This document shows, in pieces, positions 8,691 through 19,900 of a DNA stretch of 64,000 nt (its first letter is position 1; the number at the start of each line of letters is the position of its first letter). Made by a program: the position numbers and the translations under genes. Below the pieces are notes generated by a model. That model saw nothing but the letters and a program-made list of their open reading frames with translations, had not been told where the DNA came from and ran no database searches. Origin of the DNA: CBDDBH01 sp965225625 (lineage in GTDB: Bacteria > Pseudomonadota > Gammaproteobacteria > JADZEE01). The stretch is from assembly GCA_965225625.1 (NCBI GenBank), contig CBDDBH010000028.1:246108-310107 (forward strand), given 5' to 3'.

Positions 8691-11000
8691 ATGGGTAAGC
8701 AACTCCTAATCGTTGAGTCGCCCGCTAAAGCCAACACCATAAAGAAGTATCTGGGTAATGATTTCGAGGTACTCGCCTCGTATGGGCATGTGCGCGATCT
8801 GCGTCCTAAAGAGGGAGCGGTGGACACCGAAGATGGGTTCGCCATGCATTATCAGATTATTGATAAAAGCGCCAAGCACGTAGACGCGATAACCAAAGCT
8901 ACACGTAAGGCGGATGCGCTTTATCTGGCGACAGATCTGGACCGCGAAGGCGAAGCAATATCCTGGCATCTGCTTGAACTGCTCAAGGAGCGGAACGTGC
9001 TCGATGGTAAAGCAGTTCATCGAGTGGTATTCAACGAGATTACCAAGCCTGCGATTGAGGAGGCGATTGCCAATCCGCGCGAGATTTCGATGGATATGGT
9101 AAGCGCACAACAGGCACGCCGTGCGCTTGATTATTTGGTGGGATTTAATCTGTCGCCGTTGCTTTGGAAGAAGATCAAGCGCGGCCTGTCAGCTGGACGG
9201 GTGCAGAGTCCGGCGCTACGAATGATCGTCGAGCGCGAAGAGGAAATCGAGCGCTTCAAAGCCCGTGAATATTGGAGTATCGACGCCGACGCGAAACACG
9301 GCGCCAGTAATTTTCTCGCGAAATTGAGTTCCTATCGCGGCGACAAGATCAAACAATTTTCCATTACCGAACAGACCCATGCTCAGGAGGTACGCGAGGC
9401 GCTGTTGGCTGCTGGCGGCGGCAAGCTTGTCGTTGACGAGGTCACCAAGAAACAGCGGCGGCGAAATCCCACGGCTCCGTTTATCACGTCAACCTTGCAG
9501 CAGGAAGGGGCGCGCAAGCTCGGATTTACTGCGCAACGTACGATGCGCGTTGCGCAACAACTCTACGAGGGGGTGGATATCGGCGCTGAGTCCGTCGGCC
9601 TCATTACCTATATGCGCACGGATTCCGTGAACCTGGCCACTGTGGCTACAGATGAAATTCGGGCGTTCGTACGCCAGCGCTATGGCGAGGATCAGGTCCC
9701 GCAGAGGGTGCCTGAATACAAGACCAAAGCCAAGAACGCTCAGGAGGCGCACGAGGCAGTTCGACCGACCTCGGCAATGCGGATCCCTGATGAAATCAAG
9801 ACCTATTTAGAAAAGGACCAGTTCCGACTTTACGAGCTGATCTGGAAACGCACGGTCGCCTCGCAAATGATTCACGCGACTATCGATACCGTCGCGGTTG
9901 ATTTGTTGTGCGGCGACGCTGGGGTGTTTCGCGCGACCGGATCATCGATCGCCGACCCGGGCTTTATGGCTGTTTATCTCGAAGGACAGGACGAAGAGCA
10001 GTCCGATTCCGACGAGAAAATGCTGCCGCAGATGAACAAAGGCGATCAGGTTCTGTTGCGCGATATAAAGGCTGATCAGCATTTCACTGAGCCACCACCG
10101 CGGTTCACGGAGGCAACGCTGATCAAATTGCTGGAAGAATACGGTATTGGGCGTCCGTCAACCTATGCGTCAATTATCTCTACGCTGTTACAACGTGAGT
10201 ATGTCGAGCTAGAGAGTAAACGATTTCGGCCGACCGATATCGCCCAGATAGTCAATAGATTTTTGACCGAACATTTTAGCACCTACGTGGACTATGAGTT
10301 TACGGCCCGCCTGGAGGATGAATTGGATTCCATTTCTCGCGGCGAGAAACAGTGGATTCCGGTAATGGAAGAGTTCTGGAAACCTTTCCAAAAACAGGTC
10401 ACGGAAAAAGATAGCAGCGTTACTCGTCAGGAAGTCGCGCAAGCACGAGACATTGGCACCGACCCTAAATCCGGCAAGCCAGTCTCCGTACGTATGGGAC
10501 GTTACGGTCCGTTTGTCCAGATAGGTGCCACGGAAGCGGAAGAAAAACCTCGATTCTTCGGTTTGCGCCCCGGCCAGCGTATCGATTCGATCACTTTGGA
10601 GGAGGCCCTGGATCTTACGCGCCTGCCGCGAGACCTTGGTGAGATGCCAGATGGCACTGCGGTGTCTGCCAACGTTGGCCGCTACGGACCCTACGTTCGC
10701 TACGGCGATAAGTATGCTTCGATAAAGAAAGACGAAGACGACCCCTACACCATCACCTTAGATCGCGCGCTGGAAGTCATTGAGGACAAGCGTAAAACCG
10801 ATGCCGAGAGAAACATCAAGGTATTCGAGGAAGAGGGTATCAAGGTCTTGAATGGCCGTTATGGACCCTACGTCACCGACGGTAAGAAAAACGCGAGAAT
10901 ACCCAAAGAGCAGGAACCGCAGAAATTGACATTGCAGGACGCTCAGACGCTATTGGCGAATGCGCCAGCCCGACGCGGGCGGCAACGCCGTTCAAAGTAA
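8691..11000 (+). CDS. topA: DNA topoisomerase I
   Basis: Type IA topoisomerase that relaxes negative supercoils. The TOPRIM domain begins at the N-terminus (LLIVESPAKANTIKKYLG) and carries the acidic metal motif in ATDLDREGEAISWHL. The catalytic tyrosine is in ITYMRTDSVNL (about residue 307). The C-terminal part has no Cys4 zinc fingers as in the E. coli enzyme. Instead it has at least three GRYGP-type topoisomerase C-terminal repeats (MGRYGPFVQIG, VGRYGPYVRYG, NGRYGPYVTDG) and a basic tail RRGRQRRSK. Length 769 residues fits this subtype. ATG at 8691 is preceded by the smg tail; no strong terminator lies between. Confidence 0.96.
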   Translation: MGKQLLIVESPAKANTIKKYLGNDFEVLASYGHVRDLRPKEGAVDTEDGFAMHYQIIDKSAKHVDAITKATRKADALYLATDLDREGEAISWHLLELLKERNVLDGKAVHRVVFNEITKPAIEEAIANPREISMDMVSAQQARRALDYLVGFNLSPLLWKKIKRGLSAGRVQSPALRMIVEREEEIERFKAREYWSIDADAKHGASNFLAKLSSYRGDKIKQFSITEQTHAQEVREALLAAGGGKLVVDEVTKKQRRRNPTAPFITSTLQQEGARKLGFTAQRTMRVAQQLYEGVDIGAESVGLITYMRTDSVNLATVATDEIRAFVRQRYGEDQVPQRVPEYKTKAKNAQEAHEAVRPTSAMRIPDEIKTYLEKDQFRLYELIWKRTVASQMIHATIDTVAVDLLCGDAGVFRATGSSIADPGFMAVYLEGQDEEQSDSDEKMLPQMNKGDQVLLRDIKADQHFTEPPPRFTEATLIKLLEEYGIGRPSTYASIISTLLQREYVELESKRFRPTDIAQIVNRFLTEHFSTYVDYEFTARLEDELDSISRGEKQWIPVMEEFWKPFQKQVTEKDSSVTRQEVAQARDIGTDPKSGKPVSVRMGRYGPFVQIGATEAEEKPRFFGLRPGQRIDSITLEEALDLTRLPRDLGEMPDGTAVSANVGRYGPYVRYGDKYASIKKDEDDPYTITLDRALEVIEDKRKTDAERNIKVFEEEGIKVLNGRYGPYVTDGKKNARIPKEQEPQKLTLQDAQTLLANAPARRGRQRRSK

Positions 11001-11038
11001 TTGGCGGCTTGAAATGGTAACCACGAGGCCGGGGATCG

Positions 11039-11602
11039 GTGGAATCTCTACAACACCGGCGCGTCGTTCGCGCAGCTGAGCTACTTGCTGGCGGGGGGGT
11101 CATTGCCTATCCCACTGAGGCCGTCTATGGATTGGGCTGCCTTCCCATGAGGCTCGATGCTGTTACGACGTTGCTGCGACTCAAAGCGCGGGATCCGGGA
11201 AAAGGTCTGATTGTCATTGCAGCAAACGTGGAACAACTCGACCCGTTGATATATTTTCCCGACGAGGCCTCGCGCGAGCGGGTACTCAAGACCTGGCCTG
11301 GCCACGTAAGCTGGGTTTTGCCGGCGCAACCTCACGTGCCAGCGTTATTGCGGGGCAAGCATGCCGGGCTGGCAGTCCGGGTTTCGCAGCACCCCATAGT
11401 CATGGAGCTGTGCCAACGCGCGGGTCCACTGGTATCGACCAGCGCCAATCCATCCGGCCAGCCGCCCGCTCGTTCGCCGCAGGCTGTACGCAGCTACTTT
11501 GGTGACCGAATTGATTACGTTCTGCGTGGACCGCTAGGCGACGCCAGTTCGCCGAGCGAAATGCGGGATGGACGCACGGGTGTGGTCTTGCGGTCTGGGT
11601 GA
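11039..11602 (+). CDS. tsaC: L-threonylcarbamoyladenylate synthase TsaC
   Basis: Makes threonylcarbamoyl-AMP from threonine, bicarbonate and ATP, the first step of t6A37 tRNA modification. It is a short YrdC-domain protein of 187 residues, the size of the stand-alone TsaC type rather than the longer Sua5. Visible signatures: GGVIAYPTEAVYGLGC near residue 20, LKARDPGKGLIVI near 50, and PLVSTSANPSGQP near 130. The start is a GTG at 11039; no upstream ATG is in frame. It sits between topA and the tRNA cluster, and the tRNA promoter begins within 20 bases of its stop. Confidence 0.92.
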   Translation: MESLQHRRVVRAAELLAGGGVIAYPTEAVYGLGCLPMRLDAVTTLLRLKARDPGKGLIVIAANVEQLDPLIYFPDEASRERVLKTWPGHVSWVLPAQPHVPALLRGKHAGLAVRVSQHPIVMELCQRAGPLVSTSANPSGQPPARSPQAVRSYFGDRIDYVLRGPLGDASSPSEMRDGRTGVVLRSG

Positions 11603-11617
11603 GTGGCTGCGTGTGCC

Positions 11618-11646
11618 TTGACAGAAGTCAAGGAAGTTCAGACAAT
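11618..11646 (+). promoter_or_regulatory. Promoter of the tRNA-tuf-secE-nusG transcript
   Basis: A consensus -35 TTGACA at 11618-11623 and a -10-like GACAAT at 11641-11646 are separated by exactly 17 bases. Initiation would fall about 14 bases before tRNA-Tyr. The strength of the -35 and the spacing suit a stable-RNA promoter. Confidence 0.75.
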
Positions 11647-11666
11647 TGTCGGCTACCGTTTTTTTG

Positions 11667-11748
11667 GGAGGGGTACCCAAGCGGTCAACGGGAGCAGACT
11701 GTAAATCTGCCGGCTCAGCCTTCGTAGGTTCGAATCCTACCCCCTCCA
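11667..11748 (+). tRNA. tRNA-Tyr (anticodon GTA)
   Basis: Cloverleaf with acceptor GGAGGGG pairing to CCCCTCC, an anticodon arm GCAGA-CTGTAAA-TCTGC with GTA at 11701-11703, a long variable arm as expected for tRNA-Tyr, and a T-arm GTAGG-TTCGAAT-CCTAC. The discriminator is A at 11748. The genome continues CCG rather than CCA, so the 3' CCA is not fully encoded here, unlike in the Gly, Thr and Trp genes of the same cluster. Confidence 0.97.
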
Positions 11749-11863
11749 CCGTTTAGGTGGGAGGGGTAGGAGTTAAGCGGAAAGGCGGGCGGATGGGCAG
11801 GAGATTAGGTTGAGAACTGTAGTGCCCCTGACGTCCAAGCACTAGTTCCTGACTCCCAAGATC

Positions 11864-11937
<74 letters not shown>

Positions 11938-12058
11938 GTGAACTGGGAAATGCAATGCAGAATCAGACAGATCGTTTGAAGCATCGTCCAGAGACGATCA
12001 GCAATAGGCCCGGCATTGATGCTGCGCCACGATTGTATTCATTAAGGAACTTTTTATT

Positions 12059-12134
<76 letters not shown>

Positions 12135-12186
12135 TTGAGCAAAGTCGCAGGCTTACAACGTAGATAACCAGAATTGGGGGTCCGCA

Positions 12187-13412
<1,226 letters not shown>

Positions 13413-13440
13413 GCACGAGGAAAATCCAATCCGTAGCAGT

Positions 13441-13516
13441 AGGCCAGTAGCTCAATTGGCAGAGCGGCGGTCTCCAAAACCGCAGGTTGGGGGTTCGATT
13501 CCCTCCTGGCCTGCCA
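13441..13516 (+). tRNA. tRNA-Trp (anticodon CCA)
   Basis: Acceptor AGGCCAG pairs with CTGGCCT; anticodon arm GCGGT-CTCCAAA-ACCGC with CCA; T-loop TTCGATT; discriminator G and encoded CCA ending at 13516. It lies between tuf and secE, as in Pseudomonas-type genomes, ending 10 bases before secE begins. Confidence 0.97.
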
Positions 13517-13526
13517 AAGGCGGCGA

Positions 13527-13910
13527 GTGAAAATGGTTTCCAAGGCCGAAATGCAGGGCTCCAGCATCGACACGGTGAAACTCGCCGCGGCATTGCTGTT
13601 GGTGTCCGGTGCCATTATCGCTTTTTATTATTATGCCGAAGTGTCGCTGCTGGTGCGGGTCTTGGGCCTGCTGAGTGCGGTCATTGCGGCAGTAGCGGTC
13701 AGTTGGCACACAGATCGTGGTCGGCAGATTGCTGGGTTCTTAAAGGATGCGCAGATTGAAGTGCGCAAGGTGGTCTGGCCGAACCGCCAGGAGACGGTAC
13801 AAACCACGCTGGTGGTTTTGCTGATCGTCGTTATCGTGGCGGTAGTCTTGATGGGTTTGGACGGGGTTTTGGCGTGGATTATTGGATTTGTGACGGGTAC
13901 TAGGAGCTGA
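13527..13910 (+). CDS. secE: Protein translocase subunit SecE
   Basis: Clamp subunit of the SecYEG channel in the inner membrane. It has three membrane helices (about residues 19-37, 43-63 and 93-123) and the conserved amphipathic segment with EVRKVVWPNRQETVQTT just before the third helix. At 127 residues it is the long, three-helix enterobacterial form. GTG at 13527 and ATG two codons later both fit. It ends five bases before nusG. Confidence 0.95.
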   Translation: MKMVSKAEMQGSSIDTVKLAAALLLVSGAIIAFYYYAEVSLLVRVLGLLSAVIAAVAVSWHTDRGRQIAGFLKDAQIEVRKVVWPNRQETVQTTLVVLLIVVIVAVVLMGLDGVLAWIIGFVTGTRS

Positions 13911-13915
13911 GGTAA

Positions 13916-14449
13916 ATGACGCACCGATGGTATGTTGTGCATGCCTATTCCGGCTTCGAGAGTCAGGTCAAACGTTCGCTCGAAGAACGCATTAAACGTG
14001 GTGGTATGACTGACAAGTTCGGCGATATTCTGGTGCCAACCGAAGAAGTTGTCGAAATGCGCGATGGTCAAAAACGCCGCAGCGATCGAAAGTTTTTCCC
14101 CGGTTACGTACTGGTGCAGATGGAAATGGACGATGATTCCTGGCACTTGGTCAAGGACGTTCCCAAAGTCATGGGCTTTCTTGGCGGCACCAGTGACCGA
14201 CCAGCGTCGATCTCCGATGCAGAGGCCGAGTCGATACTGCAGCGTATGCAGGACGGGACGGATAAACCGCGGCCTAAGATTTTGTTTGAAGTTGGAGAAG
14301 TGATTCGTGTCAAAGACGGGCCGTTTACCGATTTCAACGGCGTCGTGGAAGAGGTGAATTATGAGAAAAGCCGCGTCCGCGTGGCGGTAACTATTTTCGG
14401 CCGTTCCACGCCGGTGGACCTGCAGTTCGGGCAGGTTGACAAGGGATAA
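13916..14449 (+). CDS. nusG: Transcription termination/antitermination factor NusG
   Basis: Binds RNA polymerase and couples it to Rho or ribosomal protein S10. The N-terminal NGN domain starts [15 protein letters not shown] and contains [11 protein letters not shown]. The C-terminal KOW domain includes [14 protein letters not shown]. Length 177 residues is typical. The ATG at 13916 has a ribosome site (tgaggt) overlapping the secE stop. It precedes rplK by 57 bases, the universal secE-nusG-rplKAJL order. Confidence 0.97.
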   Translation: MTHRWYVVHAYSGFESQVKRSLEERIKRGGMTDKFGDILVPTEEVVEMRDGQKRRSDRKFFPGYVLVQMEMDDDSWHLVKDVPKVMGFLGGTSDRPASISDAEAESILQRMQDGTDKPRPKILFEVGEVIRVKDGPFTDFNGVVEEVNYEKSRVRVAVTIFGRSTPVDLQFGQVDKG

Positions 14450-14506
14450 AGGAACGGGTGTTGGGGTTGGCGCCCGTAGCGTCGGCACCCTGCCAGGAGA
14501 GATTAG

Positions 14507-14938
14507 ATGGCAAAGAAAATTGATGCATATATAAAGTTACAGGTGCCAGCGGGCCAGGCTAATCCCAGTCCCCCGGTTGGGCCCGCGCTGGGTCAGCGCG
14601 GTGTCAACATTATGGAATTCTGCAAGGCGTTCAACGCGACAACCCAAAGTCTGGAAGCGGGCATGCCGATTCCCGTCGTAATCACGGTTTATGCGGACAA
14701 AAGTTTTACGTTCGTAACTAAAACCCCACCGGCTTCGGTGTTGCTCAGAAAGGCCGCCGGCCTGGCAAAGGGCAGTCCCGAGCCCAATAAGCAAAAGGTC
14801 GGTAAGGTCAATCGCGGCCAGCTTGAAGAGATCGTGAAGACCAAGGATCCCGATTTAACCGCGGCGGATATAGACGCAGCGGTGAGAACCATCGCCGGTA
14901 CTGCACGTAGTATGGGCATTGAGACTGAGGGCGTGTAA
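14507..14938 (+). CDS. rplK: 50S ribosomal protein L11 (uL11)
   Basis: Builds the GTPase-associated centre on 23S rRNA. The proline-rich N-terminal loop [19 protein letters not shown] and the C-terminal RNA-binding domain are present; 143 residues. A Shine-Dalgarno (aggagag) precedes the ATG. The final TAA shares its last base with the rplA ATG. Confidence 0.98.
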   Translation: MAKKIDAYIKLQVPAGQANPSPPVGPALGQRGVNIMEFCKAFNATTQSLEAGMPIPVVITVYADKSFTFVTKTPPASVLLRKAAGLAKGSPEPNKQKVGKVNRGQLEEIVKTKDPDLTAADIDAAVRTIAGTARSMGIETEGV

Positions 14939-15633
14939 TGGCAAAACCTTCCAAACGGCAAGCAAAAATTGACGAGATGCTCGCGGGACGTAAAGTTGCC
15001 CCCATTGAGGAAGCATTACAGCTGGTCAAGGAAATCGGGTCAGCAAAATTCGATGAATCTGTCGATGTCGCTGTAAACCTTGGAGTCGATCCGAGAAAAT
15101 CCGACCAAGCAGTCCGGGGTTCGACTGTGCTTCCGTGCGGTACCGGTAAATCAGTTCGGGTTGCTGTTTTTGCTCCTGGCGACAAAGCCGATGCAGCGAC
15201 AGCCGCCGGAGCCGATCTGGTCGGTCTGGACGATCTTGCCGCAACCGTAAAAGGCGGCGAGATTGAATTCGATGTCGCCATCGCGACGCCTGACGCCATG
15301 CGGGTCGTTGGCACGCTTGGGCAAATTCTCGGCCCGCGAGGACTAATGCCGAATCCGAAGGTCGGCACAGTCACAAATGATATAGAAGCGGCGGTGCGCA
15401 ACGCCAAAGGCGGCCAGGTACGCTATCGCACCGACAAAGCGGGAATTATCCACTGTACGATTGGCAAGGTGTCGTTTGAAACTGAGGCGCTTAAAGAAAA
15501 CCTAGACGCACTGTTGGCTGATCTGGATAAAGCCAAACCGAGCGCCGCTAAAGGCGTCTATTTGCGTAAGGTGACGTTGTCTACAACGATGAGCCCCGGC
15601 ATTGCCGTGGAACGTGCTTCATTAGAGGTGTGA
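14938..15633 (+). CDS. rplA: 50S ribosomal protein L1 (uL1)
   Basis: L1-stalk protein involved in releasing deacylated tRNA, and in many bacteria a translational repressor of the rplKA message. The signature [18 protein letters not shown] is present; 231 residues. The start overlaps the rplK stop by one base, so the pair is translationally coupled. Confidence 0.98.
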   Translation: MAKPSKRQAKIDEMLAGRKVAPIEEALQLVKEIGSAKFDESVDVAVNLGVDPRKSDQAVRGSTVLPCGTGKSVRVAVFAPGDKADAATAAGADLVGLDDLAATVKGGEIEFDVAIATPDAMRVVGTLGQILGPRGLMPNPKVGTVTNDIEAAVRNAKGGQVRYRTDKAGIIHCTIGKVSFETEALKENLDALLADLDKAKPSAAKGVYLRKVTLSTTMSPGIAVERASLEV

Positions 15634-15639
15634 TCGGTT

Positions 15640-15888
15640 AATTGTTTGTAATGACTTTGGGCTGCCATGTAACGGTGGCAGACATCAAAGACCGTAGGTG
15701 CCCTGATTCACTGTGGGCTTAATCAAATCGCTTCGGCGAGCGCCTGCGCAGATGGTGAACCCGAGACCGGCTAATTTCTGGTATGGGACGCCAAAAGTGC
15801 CGCATGGCACTACAACGGTGGCATTGATGATGGAATCGACAAACAGTCGTTGCACCCAATGCCGATGGCACATGCCAGGAGATAGTAC
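15640..15888 (+). promoter_or_regulatory. L10 leader of rplJL
   Basis: The 255-base gap before rplJ carries the signature of the L10-L7/L12 autoregulatory leader: AAGACCGTAGGTG, GCTTAATCAAAT and CCTGCGCAGATGGTGAACC in that order, which I recognise from the E. coli L10 leader. A CTGCCA/TGGCAG stem lies near 15661-15681 and a TTCG-tetraloop hairpin at 15728-15739. L10(L12)4 would bind here and repress translation. Confidence 0.8.
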
Positions 15889-16416
15889 GTGAGTCTAAAT
15901 CTTGAGCAGAAAAAGGCGGTTGTTGCCGAATTGGCTGAAATAGCCGGTGCGGCACAATCAGCGATTGCTGCAGATTATAGCGGTTTGTCGGCTGACGATA
16001 TGACAGAGCTCCGCAGTACGGCACGGAGCAGCGGCGTATATTTGCGCGTGGTACGCAATACACTTGCCCGTCGGGCGCTGGAACAGGCTGAATTCGCATG
16101 CATGTGCGATGAGATGACCGGTCCCCTGTTATTCGCATTTGCGAACGAGGACCCGGCGGCTCCCGCCCGGCTCTTCACGGACTTCCGCAAGTCGCACGAT
16201 AAACTGCAAGTGAAGTTGGTGGCGCTCAGTGGGAAATTGCTGGCACCCGAAGCCGTGGAGTCGTTGGCTAGGTTACCGACCCGCGACCAAGCGCTCAGCA
16301 TGTTATTGGGTCTGATGAAAGCACCCATCACCATGCTCGCGAGGACGCTTGCCGAACCACATGCGAAGCTTGTTCGCACGCTTGCTGCGGTGCGCGATCA
16401 AAAGCAATCTGCCTGA
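15889..16416 (+). CDS. rplJ: 50S ribosomal protein L10 (uL10)
   Basis: Base of the L7/L12 stalk. It begins with GTG at 15889 (SLNLEQKKAVVAELAEIAG) after an AGGAGA site, and has the rRNA-binding N-terminal domain with VRNTLARRAL and a C-terminal helix for L12 dimers; 175 residues. Its translation is probably controlled by the leader just upstream. Confidence 0.97.
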   Translation: MSLNLEQKKAVVAELAEIAGAAQSAIAADYSGLSADDMTELRSTARSSGVYLRVVRNTLARRALEQAEFACMCDEMTGPLLFAFANEDPAAPARLFTDFRKSHDKLQVKLVALSGKLLAPEAVESLARLPTRDQALSMLLGLMKAPITMLARTLAEPHAKLVRTLAAVRDQKQSA

Positions 16417-16443
16417 TTCTTAACGATTGATTAGGAGTTAACG

Positions 16444-16821
16444 ATGGCTGTATCAAAAGAAGAAATTCTGGAAACCATAGGCAACATGACGGTGTTTGAA
16501 GTTGTCGACCTGGTCGAGGCGATGGAAGAGAAGTTCGGCGTTTCTGCGGCGCTCGCCGCCGCTCCAGCGGCGGCGCCCGCGGACGGTGGTGCTGCCGCTG
16601 CAGAAGAACAGACCGAGTTCGACGTCATCATGCCAAGTTTCGGTGAAAAAAAGGTGACTGTGATCAAAGCGGTGCGCGCGCTCACAGGGCTCGGGCTAAA
16701 GGAAGCCAAGGACCTCGTGGAAGGTATTCCGGCCACTATCAAAGAGGCAATCACCAAAGACGAAGCTGAAGATGTAAAAAGGAAGCTGGAAGAAGCTGGC
16801 GCCACGGTGGAGCTCAAATAG
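16444..16821 (+). CDS. rplL: 50S ribosomal protein L7/L12 (bL12)
   Basis: Multi-copy stalk protein that recruits translation GTPases. N-terminal dimer domain, an alanine/proline-rich hinge ([17 protein letters not shown]) and the globular C-terminal domain with KIxVIKxVR-like [19 protein letters not shown]. 125 residues. A taggag ribosome site precedes the ATG. Confidence 0.98.
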   Translation: MAVSKEEILETIGNMTVFEVVDLVEAMEEKFGVSAALAAAPAAAPADGGAAAAEEQTEFDVIMPSFGEKKVTVIKAVRALTGLGLKEAKDLVEGIPATIKEAITKDEAEDVKRKLEEAGATVELK

Positions 16822-16856
16822 TTTGGCTCGTGCCCACGGATGCGGCCATCGAGGTT

Positions 16857-16957
16857 CTGCCGGTCAGCGCAATCGATCGGCAGAAGCTCGCCCGAATCCA
16901 CAAATTTTTTCGCTCCGGACTGGCTCCGGACGGGCGGCTGTGCTTGGCCACAGCCGC
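16857..16957 (+). promoter_or_regulatory. Two hairpins between rplL and rpoB
   Basis: A 9-bp stem at 16857-16865 with 16875-16883 (one G-U pair) and a perfect 9-bp stem at 16934-16942 with 16949-16957 lie in the 164-base gap. In E. coli this gap holds an attenuator and an RNase III site that set the rplL to rpoB ratio. A T-run at 16905-16910 lies between the two hairpins rather than directly after one, so neither is a textbook terminator. Confidence 0.6.
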
Positions 16958-16985
16958 TTGAACCGGTAGCTTGCAGAGGACTCCA

Positions 16986-19900
16986 ATGGCTTATTCATTT
17001 ACTGAAAAGAAGCGTATTCGCAAAGGTTTTGGAAAACATCCGACGATTCTCGACGTTCCCTATTTACTGGAAACCCAGCTTCAGTCGTACCGCGCACTGT
17101 TGCAGAGCAATGTCCCTGTCGACGACCGTGGTGATGTCGGCTTGCATGCGGCGTTCAAGTCGGTATTTCCGATCGAAAGCTATTCCGGGAATGCGGCATT
17201 GGAGTATGTGAGTTATCGACTCGGCGCGCCGGTCTTTGATGTCAAGGAATGCCAGGTGCGGGGCGTCACCTATGCCGCGTCCTTACGCGTCAAAGTCCGC
17301 CTGGTGATTTACGACAAAGAGTCGGGATCAACGAAGGCGGTAAAAGACATTAAGGAGCAGGAAGTCTACATGGGTGAACTGCCACTGATGACGAAGACCG
17401 GCACCTTCGTCATCAATGGTACTGAGCGGGTCATCGTATCGCAGTTGCACCGTTCTCCAGGTGTGTTTTTCGACCATGATCGGGGCAAGACTCATTCATC
17501 AGGGAAACTTCTATTTTCAGCGCGGGTGATCCCTTACCGGGGCTCGTGGTTGGATCTGGAATTTGACCCAAAAGATTCCGTTTATGTGCGTATCGACCGG
17601 CGTCGGAAAATCCCGGCAACCGTGCTGTTGCGGGCTCTCGGGTATAGCACCGAAGAGATCTTGGACATATTTTTTGAAAAGGACTCGTTCCAGCTGTCCA
17701 AGAACAAGGTAACAATGCGCTTGCAGGCGGATCGTCTGCGTGGGGAAACACTCAGCTTCGACGTCATGGACAATCAAGGCCGGGTCCTGATCGAGAAGGA
17801 TCGGCGCATTACGATGCGCCATGTCAAGGCGCTTGAGGCCTCACGTTTGAAAGGGATCGACGTCCCGGCCGAGCATTTAGTTGGGAAAACCGTTGCGCAC
17901 GAGATAGTAGATACGGAATCCGGTGAAATTTTGGCGGAAGCCAACACTGAATTGACGACTGAGTTGGTGGAAAAGATATTGGAGATGAAATCTGCAGAAA
18001 AAATACAGACGATTTACGTCAATGATTTCGACCGCGGACCGTACATTTCGGATACCTTGCGTATCGATCCTACGCACAACGCTTTGGAGGCGCAGGTCGA
18101 GATCTATCGGATGATGCGACCCGGTGAGCCGCCAACAAAGGAAGCTGCCGAGAACCTGTTCAAAAATCTGTTTTTCAGCCCTGACCGATACGATTTATCG
18201 GCAGTGGGGCGCATGAAATTCAATCGGCGGGTTGGCCGCGACGAAATCGAGGGAGCGGGTGTGTTGTCCAAAGAGGACATTATCGAAACGCTTAAGGTCT
18301 TGATCGATATTCGTAACGGCAATGGCACGGTTGATGACATTGATCACCTGGGCAACCGCCGCGTGCGCAGTGTGGGCGAGATGGCGGAAAACCAATTTCG
18401 TGTGGGCCTGGTGCGCGTAGAGCGCGCCGTGAAGGAGCGACTAAGCCTGGCGGAATCGGAAGGCTACATGCCACAGGAGTTGATCAACGCCAAACCTGTT
18501 TCGGCAGTAATTAAGGAGTTTTTTGGATCCAGCCAGCTTTCGCAGTTCATGGATCAGAATAACCCGCTGTCTGAAGTCACCCATAAACGTCGGGTATCGG
18601 CGTTGGGTCCGGGCGGTCTGACCCGTGAGCGTGCTGGGTTTGAAGTACGCGACGTTCATCCGACTCATTACGGTCGAGTGTGTCCCATCGAAACGCCGGA
18701 GGGACCGAACATCGGGCTTATCAATTCCTTGGCGGTCTACGCGCGTACCAACAAGTACGGTTTTCTAGAGACCCCATACCGCAAGGTTATAAACGGGCGC
18801 GCCACGCGTGATGTCGAGTATCTTTCGGCAATCGAAGAAGGCCAATATGTCATTGCCCAGGCGAATGCCCAACTCGACGACAAGGGCCGTCTCGAGGATA
18901 CGCTGGTGTCTTGCCGACATCAAAACGAGTTCACATTGTCGACCCCTGATCGTATCGAGTACATGGATGTGTCACCGCGCCAGATAGTGTCGGTTGCGGC
19001 GTCATTGATCCCGTTTCTCGAGCACGATGATGCTAACCGCGCGTTGATGGGCTCCAACATGCAGCGACAAGCGGTACCGACACTGCGCACCGAGACCCCA
19101 TTGGTGGGTACTGGGGTAGAGAGCACGGTTGCGCGGGACTCGGGTGTGACTGTGGTGGCGGAGCGAGCCGGTATCGTCGATTCGGTGGATGCGGGACGAA
19201 TTGTCGTCAGAGTGACCGACGCTCAGACTCGCGAGGGTGAATCCGGCGTCGACATCTACAATCTAACCAAATACACCCGCTCGAATCAAAATACCTGTAT
19301 CAATCAAAAGCCGCTGGTTCGCGCCGGCGACGCCATCGAAGCGAACGATGTGCTCGCCGATGGACCCGCCACCGATCTCGGCGAGTTGGCACTGGGGCAG
19401 AATATGCTCGTCGCGTTCATGCCTTGGAATGGATACAACTTCGAAGACTCGATTCTAATTTCCGAACGTGTTGTCGAAGACGAAAAATTTACAAGTATCC
19501 ACATCGAGGAACTCACCAGCGTAGCCCGCGATACCAAGCTTGGCGCAGAGGAGATTTCGGCGGATATTCCAAATGTGAGCGAGGGTGCGTTATCCAAGCT
19601 GGATGAATCCGGGATCGTGTTTATCGGTGCCGAAGTAAATCCCGGTGACATTCTGGTTGGTAAGGTCACGCCAAAAGGCGAAACGCAGCTGACCCCTGAA
19701 GAAAAACTACTACGAGCGATTTTCGGCGAGAAAGCCTCAGACGTGAAGGACACCTCGCTGCGCGTTCCGTCGGGTATGACAGGCACTGTAATCGATGTTC
19801 AGGTCTTCACACGGGATGGCGTCGACAAGGACGCCCGCGCGTTGGAGATAGAGCGAGCGGAACTCACACGGGTGCGGTTGGATCTGAATGACCAGCTACG

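Noticed and set aside
13631..14488. A 285-residue reverse-strand open frame opposite secE-nusG
   Set aside because: It lies wholly antisense to well-supported genes and resembles no protein; open frames of this length arise as shadows of biased coding DNA.
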